64,000 bases of DNA, from assembly GCA_964017145.1 (NCBI GenBank), contig OZ024841.1, forward strand, positions 1 to 64,000, written 5' to 3'. Positions within the stretch are counted from its first letter, which is position 1; every line of letters starts with the position of its first letter. The DNA is from Agrocybe praecox. Its lineage: Eukaryota > Basidiomycota > Agaricomycetes > Agaricales > Agrocybaceae. Under the pieces are notes generated by a model. That model was not told where the DNA came from and ran no database searches. It saw only the letters and a list, made by a program, of their open reading frames with translations. Positions 23,233-34,381 of this stretch are shown in pieces. Made by a program: the position numbers and the translations under genes.

Positions 23233-23440
23233 TACAGGCTGTGGCGAGAGGGAACGATCACGTGGACCGGCGTACCCGCGGCATACCCAAATCGGTAAGA
23301 TTGTAAATTCGACTGAAGTCAAGTTGATTCCTTGACTCTGCTTAAAAACAACGTTCAGTACACTTCACGGCCAAAGTTCAGGCTGAAGAGAGGTGTGCTC
23401 AAGCCCGGGAACTCTCTCTTTGGCTGTCTTTGCAGCTAAG

Positions 23441-24532
23441 ATGGACTCAGTCGTCACATTCAATCCCAACTTCAATCTTACTTCGTTGCTCGAGACCGCC
23501 ACTAAACTTCAAGATGATAACAAACTCGACCCAATTCTCTTCAACGTATCACCCATGTCCTCTATAGGAGACGACCATTTCCAGGACAACATCGAGAATC
23601 TCAACCTCTCCCCACCGCTATCGCCACATAAACTCGACCCTGTGATTTTCAGTCTGTCGCCCATGTCCTCGACTGGAGAAGTCACTGAAGACGATATTGT
23701 ACCACTCCGTCTCTCGTCACCTTTAGACGATGCAGGAAAAATTAATCCGGAAGAGACCAAAAAAGCTAAAAGAAAAAACTTCATTGCGCTCAGCTGCGAC
23801 GTCTCTCACGGCGGTGGGCAAGAAAGGCCAGGAAACCTGCACCCCGATGGATCCAACAAAAATGGCCTGAATGGCCAAGTATTGAAGGAGTTGGCGGAAA
23901 CACCTGTCTTTAAGCGGTTGGCAGGCTTCGTGTCGGGTAAGTAATCTTCTCTTTGTCGTGAAGTTTTCTAACAAATTATATTACTAGCTGCAATAGCGAC
24001 GTGGGCGCCAGACCTCTATTCTCACTACGCACATACATTACGTTCTTTGCACGACGCACATCCAGAGCTCAAGCGCGTTTTTGACAACTCTATCTTCTCG
24101 GCATTTACTTACAACTTCGGCCCCCGCACAGTCTGCTTCAAACATAAGGATTTTGGTAACCTACCGTACGGACTCTGTGCCATCACAGCTCTTGGCAACT
24201 ATGACCCAACGCGAGGCGGCCACCTCATTCTATGGGAGTGCCAGCTCGTCATCAAGTTCCCCCCCGGCTCTATGATACTAATTACCTCCGCTGTTATATC
24301 GCACTCCAATACTTCCATCCTCCCTCATGAATCTCGTTATTCTTTTGCTCAGTATACAGCAGGAGGTATCTTTCGGTGGGTAGGACACGACTTCAAGACC
24401 GCGAATGAATATTATAGCCTTTTAGCGCACGAGAAACTGGCAGAGGTTAGGAATACGGAGGCTCAACGTTGGCTACAGAGGCTCTCCCTCCTCCCTATCA
24501 TCCCTCACAAACGGTCCAATAACTCGTATTAA
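23441..24532 (+). CDS. TET/JBP-like 2-oxoglutarate/Fe(II) dioxygenase
   Basis: TET/JBP enzymes oxidise 5-methylcytosine or thymine in DNA, using Fe(II) and 2-oxoglutarate. Two exons (23441-23936, 23988-24532) give 346 residues. The oxygenase half begins near residue 185. Candidate metal ligands are His218 and Asp220 (FKHKDFGN) and His271 (ISHSNTSI). Arg282 (ESRYSFAQYTAGG) fits the 2-oxoglutarate-binding arginine. The blocks LPYGLCAITALGNYDP, GGHLILWE and IFRWVGHDF match what I know of basidiomycete members. The N-terminal third is low-complexity with an internal duplication (LDPILFNVSPMSS at about 28 and LDPVIFSLSPMSS at about 64). Published work describes fungal TET/JBP genes lying next to KDZ transposases, and here it is divergent from one. 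The family call rests on motifs only; activity is untested. Confidence 0.8.
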
Positions 24533-24740
24533 TGTACCTTACAGCCCTCCGCTTCACTCGCAGATTTAGTACTCACAGATTGTATGTACAGAGCCAAAAA
24601 TATATCTTGAAACCTTTGAGTGGTGATTTCGTGCTTGCAACAGAACATGTTTTCGAAAAAAACAGTAGTTCAGATTTCTCTTCCACATAAAATAAGTTAA
24701 TAAGTGGACAAAGATGTTATCTTCCATCCCTCTGAGTCTA

Positions 24741-24971
24741 GCCAAATTTCAAAGGCAATGTATATAGATTATCCTTCTTACTAAATGTCTATTTCTTGGA
24801 GAAATGCACGAAAATTCAAATTCTTAATTGTAACTTACAGTTGTCGCACGCATTCAGCCAAATTTCAAAGACAATGTACATGGATTATCCTTCTTACTAA
24901 ATGACTATTTCTTGGAGAAATGCACGAAAATTCAAATTCTTAATTGGAACTTACAGTCGTCGCACACATTC
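24741..24971. repeat. Tandem duplication, 116-bp unit
   Basis: Two copies start at 24741 and 24857 (GCCAAATTTCAAAG), differing at a handful of positions. It lies about 200 bp beyond the TET/JBP-like stop codon. Confidence 0.92.
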
Positions 24972-25587
24972 TGATGCTTAAACATATATTGCCACGATTC
25001 TGAACCCACGAATACGAGCTAGGAAGTATGTTCAAAATTTACGATTTCCTCCACTAGTATTCATCGGTTCATCGATTCGTAAGTAATGCTCAGAAAAAAC
25101 ACTCGGAAAAATACCTCAAGCCCGCCATCATGAACCTCCGAAGGCAAGATATTGTAATACTAATCAAGCCAGGCTACGAATTAAGGGTATCGAGTACAGG
25201 TCAGTCATGTTACGAACATTTCGTGCATTTAATGCATTGACTCACGATGTTTCTTCGCACACAAGGACGAAGAAGAAAAGGGAGAAATAAATTTCGAGAG
25301 ATGAAGAATATCAATGTCCAGAATCTAGAATAAGACCCACATGTAAATCATTCAATATCAGATGTTTTGATCTCAGAAATCACACAATTTGAGGCGAAAA
25401 AAACATTCTATTGGAACTAAGAAAAATGTTTTAAAAAAAAGCCTCTCTTGACTACAGCATATCTAAATAAATAGCATAGGGTGTGTATACTAGACAGCAT
25501 AAGGGCATATATCTCATAGGCATAGAGCTGGCGGATGGATGAAGACGTGAATATACGAAAAGAAAGCAAGTCGCAAAGCTAAACATG
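24972..25587. other. Intergenic, nothing recognised
   Basis: AT-rich DNA with several A runs. It separates two genes whose 3' ends face each other (24532 and 25588). I found no element ends or RNA gene. Confidence 0.5.
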
Positions 25588-27779
25588 TTAGTTTAACTCT
25601 GCGATATCGTCGAATTGAGCGGGATCAATGCCTAGTAGGTCGCCGAACTCACTCTCCGTATCCTCCAACATCGCAGTATCTTCTGGCTGTACAACGCTGT
25701 AAGGAGGAGGAGGGGTAGTGATGTACACAGGGGGTTGATAGGGGGGCGCAGTCGACGAGGGCAGTGGAGGAGCAGGAGGTGCGATATGCGTGAAAGGAGG
25801 AGGGACCTGCATGGTGTGTTGAGGTGCAGGTGCAAGAGGCAAGGGCAGAGGTGGAGGTGGACGAGAGGCAACGACGGGCGAAACTGCAACATTCTGTGCA
25901 TGCCCAGTGGGCGCAGCAGAAACTGATGCGAATGGTGCAAGGATGTGAGCAACTGAGAGAGGCGCCGCAGATGTAGAGGCAAAGGGTTCGTAGGCGTAGG
26001 CGGCTGAGGCAGAGGAGTTCAAAGAGAGGGGCGAAACGGGAGGGGTAGAAGTGGCATCCTGGAGCATGGTGTGGTAGTCCAGCATGTCGGGTGTTCGAGC
26101 GATGACGCATATTTTCCTCTTCTTGACGGGGGTGGAGGGCTTTTTTCGCTTACAAGGGATGATGTCGGTCTCGGTATCTTCGTCGTCGTCGGTAGACGCC
26201 TTGGCTTTGGCTTTGGCTTTTGTCTTCGAAAGTCTGTTGTCGTTGTCGCTGTCGTTGTCGCTGCTGTCGGTGACTTCGATGTCCGAGTAGGATGCCGTTT
26301 CTGGCATATCTTCGTACAACGGGTCGTAGTGCTTCCGGACTATCTTGATCCTCTTGCCATTGGCCTTGACCACCCTCCTGATAATATTGTTATTGTTTTT
26401 GGAACTTGGCTGGACTGTCGAGGGAGGCAAATTGGAGGTCGGACCGATGGGAACAGAGACAGTAGAGGGGAATGCTGCATCCAGAGCATCAAGCACACGG
26501 CTTGTCCTCTTCTTCGCTTTCCAGATTGTCGGGTCGGCTGAGGCAGAGGAAATTTTTGGGGCGGAGGGATGGTTCGAGCCTTTACCTTTAGGGGCAGTCC
26601 CTTTGCCGATGCTACCTGCTGCCCGATTGGAGGGTGCTACCTTCGTTGCTGCCACAGTGCCCTTGGCGGTGTGTCCTTTTGCCGAGCTAGATGTCGTTTC
26701 CAACCCTGAAATTGGAGAAAGGAGAACCGGTTCTGTCGCGCATCGCTTACAGAGTCCAATTCCTGGAGTTCCGGATGCGTTGTTGGTGTCAAGATTATTT
26801 TCGTCATCGGATTCATTGTCGTCATCGGATTCGGATTCAATCCAGATAGCAGGCAAATCGGTGCGTGAGGTGGAAGTTGTGCGTCCAGAGCTAGCACGAG
26901 CATGACCAGAGCGAGGGGCAGGGGCGGATATCGATGGAGCAGGAAAAAGACGACGCGGAACAACTCTGGGGGGCAGAGAAGCTATATCGAGTGCGTTAGC
27001 CACCTTGGACGACACTGCAGCAGATGCAAAGGTGATTAGGCGTTGGCTACGCCTGGGGGGTTGGTATTCTCCGTCGTGACGAGAAGCAGGGGTAGGAGTG
27101 TCGACCCTGCGTGCGGTGGCTATCATGCGCCGAATACGCGCAGAGACCGTAGGAACTCGGGGAGGTGAGTCGTCGATACAGATGGGATTGCCTTGAGCTC
27201 CTTGGACAGGTCGAGCAACTGTACCCGAGGAGGAATCCTGGCCCTGGACGGATTGAGAGGGAGGTGCCGAGAAGGAAGGTGCCAGGGAAGGGGTTGCCGT
27301 GATTGCTGGTAGCCGATGATTAGGCTGAGGCACCATCCTTTGAAAGAGAAGGCCGTGATAATAAGCAACGGCCTCCTCGCGAGTGGGGAACCTGAAGACA
27401 AAGAACCTGCGATATGCAGAGAGGTTAAGACGTTGAAGTTGACTAGATACGTCGAAATTGTAAATAAAAGACAAATTCTCCAAAACAAAAAAAAAGAACT
27501 TACACCTCGTTCTCCACAATGGAAAGCATGTCGTCTGCAGCGACGACCCATGTGCATGTGCCTCCACGAGAGCCATCAGTACTTGGTATGTCCACGTCCA
27601 TGGAGTTTTCTCCATCACCTGCGCAAGAGACAGGGTTAGTGAGACTCATGACACAATTTGGGGTATAGACTTACCTGGATTGCGATCTTTGTCGGAGTTA
27701 TGGGATTCTAGATCAAATATTCAATTTTAAAAAATCAAGGAGATGTTGAAAATGACCACGTACCGTTTTTCTGAGCCAT
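25588..27779 (-). CDS. Acidic low-complexity protein with possible hybrid-binding N-terminal fold (pair 1)
   Basis: Four exons (27779-27764, 27707-27675, 27618-27504, 27406-25588) splice in frame to 660 residues. After splicing the N-terminus reads TWVVAADDMLSIV and then FFVFRFPTREEAVAYYHGLL. This pattern is like the RNase H1 N-terminal hybrid-binding (viroplasmin-type) fold, though a closing Trp and glycines are not obvious. The rest is disordered: Ser/Pro-rich with acidic patches (WIESESDDDNESDDENN, TDSSDNDSDNDN), Lys/Arg patches that could be nuclear signals (KRKKPSTPVKKRK), a Pro-rich stretch and an acidic end (ESEFGDLLGIDPAQFDDI). It is head-to-head with the gene at 28404. Its partner-position homologue is at 39840. 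Function is unknown; the domain suggestion is tentative. Confidence 0.6.
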
Positions 27780-28403
27780 GGCAGAGTTTGTGAGTTCAAG
27801 TTGAGAAGGGTATAGCAAAGTGAGAGCGAATAAGAAGGGGAGAGATATGCACTGTCAAAAAAGGATGGATGAGATGTGTTCTTATAAGAAAAAAAAACCA
27901 CAAACATACATAAAGGAAGAGTCAGGATGGGTTCGATTTATTGCAGAAGACAACAAGCAAATCTTGAAGGGTCGGCGAAAAAGAGATCTAAGGTTTAGCA
28001 CGTTTCGACATGAAAAAGAAAATCACATACGCGATTGGCGGCGTCGTAAACTAGCGCGCCAGATAACCTGACCAAATATGCGATTGATTTTTAATTGAAT
28101 GCAAACAAGAAGAGGGGGGGCGGTGGTACGTACAGATCCGACAATGGCCAAACAATCATGTAAATCTTCCTGGTCGCGTAATGTGAATAAAATCGAATGA
28201 ATAAAGAAAATCTATGAGCCAAACGATCGAAATGGGATAAGTCGCGAGCAAATATCGTAGAAAATTGGATGACATACCGCTGGCACATTCTTATAGGCGG
28301 CCTGCTAGCACCAAACTCTCCACCCACCCATACATTCACATATTCTCCCAACCGACTGCTGTTCTTCCTGTTTATCCCTTGCCCCTTTCTTGTTGCGTTC
28401 TCG
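27780..28403. promoter_or_regulatory. Shared divergent promoter region, pair 1
   Basis: 624 bp between two start codons facing away from each other. It must hold both promoters, but I could not identify TATA boxes or operator-like repeats with confidence. The equivalent region of pair 2 is 39434-39839 (406 bp), with no long obvious similarity. Confidence 0.4.
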
Positions 28404-30716
28404 ATGCCTAATCTAGGTTCCTTCCATGGTGCGAGAAAGGCTTTCCTTTTGAGCCAAAAAGAAGAATATGCGGCGGCGGTTCATAACAACTATATTACTG
28501 AAGCCTTGTCGTTAATCCAACGTCGATATTTTAAGCGATTTCCGATAGACTTACCGGAAGGCCAGGAACCGACCGCAGAAGTTCTTGCGTTGGTCAACGA
28601 CAACGAGCCCGATAGTGAACGCCCCCCTCCCTACGCCGATGATCTCTCAGAAAAGGAATATGAGGAAGCAATGAGCGTGTATAATGCTCGTCAACAACTG
28701 ATCCAAAATCGTAAATCGGTAAGTTCACCATGACTAATCATTGTACATGTGACTCACACATCAGTTTACATAGCAAATTAAGAGGTGGATGGCCTATCAG
28801 TATATGAAGGACCACGACGTCAGTAACAAGGATTCGGTGGGGCACAATCCCTACCGGGTTATTCTTCAAAAACTTTCTGGAAAGGAGGGGTCTCGTCCCC
28901 GGCGTAAAACAGCCTCAAACATCTGGCGCCGGTCCCACCGCGAAGAAATCGAGAATCGAGTCAAGGTTTACGCTACCGTCCATGGAGTCGAGAAGAAGAA
29001 TTACGCCGCTCTGAGGGACAAATTTGTGAGAGAGATGTTCGGGAACTTGGCTCAGGATGAACAGAAAAAATGGGTAGCTGCGGCTGAAGAAGAATATCAG
29101 AAGGATCTGGAGAAGTGGAGGATGGAAAATAGCACCGTTGTGTCCACTTCTCCGGAAGATCGTCAAAAGTGAGTCTATACATTTTCTGACGAGCTCAGTG
29201 TCTTACGATATAAATTAGGGCTATTGAGGGTATGGTCAGCGTCGCGCAAGGCTTCTTGGACATGCTAGCGGAGTCGACAGGTTGGAAAGTGACGTTGCTC
29301 GCAGGAGGACCTGAGCCCGCTTTCAATGGCAAGCTCAACATGATTAGGTATGTTTTCCTTCTTCTCGTTCGTATTTTATCCTTTCTAAATATATAACAGC
29401 ATACACTCTGGCACATTACCGGGAAATGTCAAGATGAACTTCGGTGCAGCCGAACGCCAACGGTATAAACAATATTTTGTCCCTATTTTTGGTTCGTTCT
29501 TACAGAAATGTTATAGTAAGTTTTACTCTTCCCTTTCTTACGCTTCTCTAACTTGATATACTCAGGTCTTGATGAATGTCGTTCTCGTGCTTTGCATGCA
29601 GAGGACCTTGGTCTTTCCCACTTCGTTTCGGACCTCAGCATGAGTGTGGACGCCATTCAAACTACGGATAGCATGATGTCATGCAACTCAGGCACCGATG
29701 GTACATCCCAGCCTCCTCCTCCCTACGTATCTGAGACCGCCACCGACCCCTCGCATTCTCAAGTAAGGGACGGCTCCCTGCCTTCTCCGCACATCTCTGC
29801 ATCATTGTCCACGGATTCCACACCAGACACTCAACACAAATCTCCTCCCAACACTCCCAATGTCACGCCCATGCCGTCGCCAAGATATTCACCTGCCCAG
29901 CTACCTGAGCAAACCCTCGCGGCGCAGCCTGCCAACTCATACGCCTTCACTGATGCTCGCAGTGCGTCTGATGGCAATGTGGACTTGCCCGGCCGTGCTG
30001 GAACGAAACGTAACCTCGACGGCGGTTTGAGTGAGGCAGGAGGGGATACCCTTCCATCGAAACGCGCACAGATCGACCCTTCCCCGACTACTTCGTTATC
30101 CCCAGAACCCTCTGACCTTGGTTGCCGCCCTCCTCGTCCATCTGCGCCAGATTCTGAGACTTCGCCCATCCCACTTCAAACTCCAGAGTCCAGTCCCTCG
30201 CCTGCTCCATCTGTCTCGCCTACCCCCATGAGCTCGTCTATCGCATGGGTGCAGAAAGGCCTCGAAACTTTACAATCGCAAGACCTTGGATTGGAATGGA
30301 AGAACTTGATCGATACATGGCTCACTTACTCAGCTGTTGAAAGCTCTGATAGGAATGGTTCACTCTCCGCCAAGAAGCGCCCTAATGAAGTTGGGGAATG
30401 GATGAAACGCCACCGAAATGCCAACTTTTCCCCCCGCATTCAGTGCTCCAAGTTCGCTGACGCGTTTATCGAATGGTACATGTCAATTCAACCACAGTGG
30501 CGTATTACGAACGGCAAGGTCAATTTCTCCTCGCTCACTGGTGACTGGAATGTTTTTCGCAAGACTGGACCCAACGGCACCCTCATTGTCATGGTCGCTT
30601 TGTTTTTTTGGGGGGTTGCAGCGCAGACAGAAGGAGCAGTAGCGCGAGAGGGATGGTTGTTGTATGTTCATGACTGCCAGCGCATATTCTCCATCTGTTC
30701 TCAATCATCTGCCTGA
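28404..30716 (+). CDS. Trp-rich agaricomycete protein with HMG-like N-terminal region (pair 1)
   Basis: Five exons: 28404-28718, 28774-29168, 29219-29347, 29400-29515 and 29566-30716. Together they total 2106 bases, or 701 residues, with no stop. The start was chosen because the paralogue begins the same way (GSF.G.RK.FLLS.KE.YAA). Exon 2 encodes WMAYQYMKDHD, NPYRVILQKL and RPRRKTASNIWRRSHREEIE, then LRDKFVREMFGNLAQDEQKKW, which has the helix and Trp spacing of a degenerate HMG box. Exon 3 has FLDMLAESTGWKVTLLAGGPEP. The middle is Ser/Pro-rich with KRNLD and PSKRAQ. The C-terminus is Trp-rich and conserved (GLEWKNLIDTWL, RPNEVGEWMKRHR, FIEWYMSIQPQWRI). I know this type as a multicopy agaricomycete family but cannot give a function; DNA binding is an inference. 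Confidence 0.8.
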
Positions 30717-30898
30717 CGTTCGTTTTCGACATTTACTTAAAATATGCTCCATATGCCAATAAATATGCCAATAAATATGATTTTTTGATACAGTTTGAAC
30801 AAAGACCTAGAGTGTCTAAATTTGAATATTTTTTGATGGCAATTACAAGGCAGCCATGTATGACATCACATATTTGATATGACAGATTAGGATGTTAT
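30717..30898. other. Short 3' flank
   Basis: Contains a 12-base direct repeat (TATGCCAATAAA at about 30752 and 30764). It could be near a polyadenylation region. Nothing else was seen. Confidence 0.4.
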
Positions 30899-31262
30899 TT
30901 ATATCGAGATGCTAAAAATAACGCTACCGCCAGCGCATTATTTTTGAACGTCATCCGAAAGCATCCTGAGCCATCCATCCCTTCCCATCCTATTTTTGGG
31001 GCGCAAAAGGCGCCAAAAAATGAGAAAATATTTATAGAACACAATTGGGGCACTTGGCGCCCACAATGTAGCTCCACTATGTCTGCAACAGCTAAATGCA
31101 TGCTCTGACCCTCAAAATGGTGTTATTTGTTACTATTTACCAAGCCCATCTGCTCTCAGTCTGTTGATGGCCTTCGGCAGGATTAGATACATGATGCCAG
31201 GCCAGGCAACTGCCCACCATGATGTATCACGAAATGGCCAAATTGCCAGAATTGATACATCA
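30899..31262 (+). repeat. Dispersed 365-bp repeat, copy B
   Basis: Inverted, roughly 97% identical counterpart of 11380-11745. The hairpin end is at 30909-30945, and the ATGTATCA/TGATACAT motif is near 31222-31262. It is too similar for an ancient duplication, so it is a recently active or recently copied repeat. Confidence 0.85.
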
Positions 31263-31279
31263 AATTACCTGCAAAGGGT

Positions 31280-31560
31280 GCCTGTCGTGGTGTCGTTAGC
31301 GCCGTCGCGGGCGTTGGCGTCGTCGTTGCTGATGTGCGTGTCGTCTTGGGCGTCGTCGTCGCTGGCCTCTGTCGTCGTCGTTTGCGTCACCACGTCACCG
31401 CCGTCGTTGGCGTTGGCATTGGCATTGGCATTGGCATTGGCGTGTCGTCGCTGGCGTCGTTGTCGTTGGCGTTGTCGTGGTGTTGTCGCTGTGTCGTTGT
31501 CGGCATCGTCGCTGGCGTCGTTGTCGCCGTTGCCGTCGTTGTTGGGGAGTGGGGAGCGAC
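31280..31560. repeat. GTCGTC/GTTGGC cryptic simple sequence, copy B
   Basis: Degenerate trinucleotide-like tract that includes about five TTGGCA units at 31410-31440. The Asn/Asp/Thr-rich open frames on the other strand are products of the repeat and not credible genes. Confidence 0.85.
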
Positions 31561-31708
31561 GTGGTGGTGTGGGACGAAGTGGTGGTGGTGGTGGGAGAGA
31601 AAGAGGTGATGTGGCAACCAAACGGCGTTGCCATCAGTCATGTTTGAGCCGTGCCGAGACGTGCCAAAAAAGGTGGTATCTATATTTTATGTTTTACATG
31701 TTTCTGTA

Positions 31709-31785
31709 AGCCTTCGTGGCACAGCTGGTAAACTGTGCACGCTCGGCGCTCTCGGGGTCGAGTGTTCAATTCTCGCTGGTGTGCT
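31709..31785 (+). pseudogene. tRNA-like sequence, degenerate (tRNA-derived repeat or pseudo-tRNA)
   Basis: A perfect 4-bp D stem (GCAC/GTGC) encloses a loop with GG. A T arm reads CGAGT-GTTCAAT-TCTCG, with the B-box-like GTTCAATTC. A run of T (CTTTCTTTTTTT) follows directly, as at a Pol III terminator. The acceptor and anticodon stems pair poorly, so this is probably the head of a SINE-type repeat or a dead tRNA copy. Confidence 0.4.
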
Positions 31786-31839
31786 TTCTTTTTTTCCTAT
31801 TAATAATTAAAATAAGAGCAATGGTGCCCTCAGTCTAAT

Positions 31840-32155
31840 TGGATTCCATCGTATTCCGTTGGAATGGCCTCAAACGGGTCATATCAAATGGTATATAGTG
31901 GATTTCTAGTGGATTTCGGCCAATTTGTCTGCTATATGTTGGATTCCACTTGGATTCCACCTACATTCTGCACATTCTGTGTGGAACCAAGGTGGAATAT
32001 TCCACCTGGAATGGGTAATTCAACGGATTCCAGTTGGAATCCTGTTGGAATCCATGGTGGGTCCTCCCATACAAAATGGCAGAGAATTGTGTCATGAAAT
32101 TCACTCTGGAATCCACTGGAATCCATTTGGAATCCTGGAATGAACCTGGATTCCA
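31840..32155. repeat. GATTCC/GGAATC repeat field, copy B
   Basis: About a dozen TGGAATCC/GGATTCCA words. It ends in AAAAGGGGGGGGAG directly before TGTAAAGACC at 32176. This is the same order as copy A, inverted. The G-run resembles a polypurine tract and the TG a possible LTR start, but no partner LTR was found. Confidence 0.75.
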
Positions 32156-32433
32156 ATGAGAAAAGGGGGGGGAGTGTAAAGACCTCAGGAGGCTGTATGT
32201 TTTTTTTGGGCAACTTGATTTGATTTCTCCTTTGCATGTACTGTTACAATTCATCCCAGCTATTTACTATCTTTGTAGTCTTCGTTTAGTTCAAATCTCA
32301 TGCTCTCTGGTTACAACGCAAGGATTCTGACGAATGAGGTTGAAAGTGAATTCGAAGATTTTAGGTTGGGTGTGCAATGCCATTCAAATGTAGAGTATCA
32401 AATACGTACTCGGCTAAATTGTCGAAATAAATC

Positions 32434-32911
32434 TTAGGTGTCTTTTCCGCCATCATCAGGGGCAGCAACACTTTATGTGAAAGGAAATTAGGATGAAGCA
32501 TAAAGAGCAATAATCATAAGACCCTAACCTAGCAGTAGCATCAGAATCCGCATCGACGGTAACGTTCACATCCAAATCAATCTTTGACGAATCGTCAACA
32601 TCTGCGCTTGCATTGTTCGAAATATCGTTCTTTGATCCCTTCTTTTCTTTCTTGGGCGACTTCTTTGGCTTCTTCTATTTCTTTGGCTTCTTCTTGTTTG
32701 CCTCGCTGGATGCTGACTCAGATGCGAGGTTGCAGAGCTGCAGTTTTTCCACGCCGGTATTGTCGGCCAGATCAACCTCGAGGTCGGCTGGCTGTCTCGC
32801 CACTACAGCAGAAAAATCGCCGCTGGGGATTGGTTCCGCATATGATGCTACACTTCCGAAGAAGACAAGAGCAAGAGCGACGGTAGTGAGGTAGTTACGT
32901 GTGCCAGGCAT
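32434..32911 (-). pseudogene. Small secreted Lys-rich protein gene with an internal stop
   Basis: Exon 1 (32911-32529) starts MPGTRNYLTTVALALVFFGS, a clear signal peptide with likely cleavage after VASYAEP. An acidic stretch and then KKPKK repeats follow. A TAG at about 32675-32677 splits the repeat, after which the same frame continues with KKPKKSPKKEKKGSK and an Asp-rich end. An intron (32528-32471) joins to a short last exon ending at 32434. Apart from the TAG the frame and splice sites are intact, so the stop is probably recent. Length is about 140 residues if read through. The homologue is unknown; it is the size of a small secreted protein. Confidence 0.65.
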
Positions 32912-34381
32912 TCTGATGCTCGTATGAGGAGGGAGTTGGTAATAACTTCGATCCTATAACTCGACTATTCGAAGAGAGCTATTAGGGGTGCGTAAAAAGG
33001 AACAATTGAGTACTAAAACTGGCTATAAGCTCCATGACAGTCTAATGAACAGCGTCGCTCATTAGGGTCGCGTTTAATAAGTAGACCGTCAAAACGTTGT
33101 AGTAATATGGTTTTGCAAAATAGTCATCAGCAAAAGCGGCAAGACCTTACCTCGGAATAAAAGCACCTTACAAGGACCACAAGGACCACCATGACTGCAA
33201 TTCTATGCGCTACCTTGCCTTGCCGTAGGAGAACAAGATTTCCTTCCAAGGCCTGGCAATCATGTCGCACCAACCAATCCTTATTATTCTTACAAGATGA
33301 TATAATTTATGATTGTCAATGTATGAACAAGCAATTTTTTATTACCTTGGATGACCTCAGCTGAAACCCGATACACGGGGGTTCTCATAGGGCTGATGCT
33401 CTCTGTGCACTTAAAAGGGACAATTTCAATATCAGGATTCAAGAGAAGAGAATAATATATTTGAGTAGATAGATACATGTAGAATTTATAAGAGAAAATA
33501 AATTAGCTGAAAGGATTAAGAGCATCGAGAACTTAAAAAAGCCAAAATAGCAGAGTGAAATAAGTACCTTACTTCACAGCCATTGCAGCTACATTCATGT
33601 ATCAAATCTGGCAAACTGCCTAAACCTGGTGATACATGAATGTAGGCAGTTTCCTAACTTCCTAAAAAGGTAGCCATCCTCACATAGCCTGCATCACGGC
33701 TGCATATGCCGCGAGTGACCGGCAAAGGTAGCGGGCGACTATAAACACATGTAAACATCACTGAACACCATCAGCAGGCCTCAGCCGACACAGAAATGGC
33801 CGTTGCTCGACGTTGGGCACAGCTGTCAGCGCACGGGCTGGTCAAAATATTCCAAATATATTTTGCTGCCTATATCAGATCTTTGTGTCTGTGTCGGGGG
33901 GCGGGAAAGGATGGATTGGAAAGGATGGAACTGGATGATGTTCTATATATAAGCACTGTTTGATGCAAGTGCTCATATTTAGCTGCGAGCTATTTTTGTT
34001 TTACATCAATGACATCATATTCAAATTCGATCAATTCTATAATTACCAATCAATTATTTTCACAGATTTTGCCACGTGGATCTTCTATTTACGAATTATG
34101 TTTTACATCAATGACATCAGCTATTTAAAACTCATTGGTCGGACCGGTTTTTCATTGGCAGTTCAGCAGTTCATAGACTTGTCTAGGCCCTTGTACCTGC
34201 CAAATATATTCATGGTACAACACAGTTTTAAAACTCATGCGCACAGAAAGCACATATTCACAGCATATATTGTAGAGGAAAGACGTATATTAACAAAAAA
34301 AGTAGAATTCCTCTAAGTAAGGGCAAAGAAATCGAAAGGTAGGGATAGAGGTAAACAAACACATCGTCCTTGAAATGAAAT
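32912..34381. other. Gene-free interval with a hairpin and a short direct repeat
   Basis: A perfect 16-base inverted repeat CTACATTCATGTATCA (33589-33604) pairs with 33630-33645. The flanking TGGCAAACTGCC also has a partial partner. The 18-base GTTTTACATCAATGACAT recurs at about 34001 and 34100. The open frame 33960-34316 is AT-rich and unconvincing. Confidence 0.5.
33589..33645. repeat. Hairpin with ATGTATCA/TGATACAT arms
   Basis: The 16-bp stem surrounds a 25-base loop. The motif is related to the end of the dispersed repeats at 11380 and 31262, which also read ATGTATCAA.TCTGGCAA, and to part of the inverted repeat at 22400. It may be a fragment of the same family. Confidence 0.6.

Noticed and set aside
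26071..26905. Plus-strand frames opposite the acidic pair-1 gene
   Set aside because: They mirror the low-complexity Asp/Ser/Pro codons of the minus-strand gene, which has consistent introns and a homologue.
31265..31641. Asn/Asp/Thr-rich frames in several phases
   Set aside because: Products of the GTC/GTTGGC simple sequence; all phases are open because of the repeat.
33960..34316. 118-residue frame, plus strand
   Set aside because: AT-rich sequence with a repeated GTTTTACATCAATGACAT; no homologue pattern, no splice structure.
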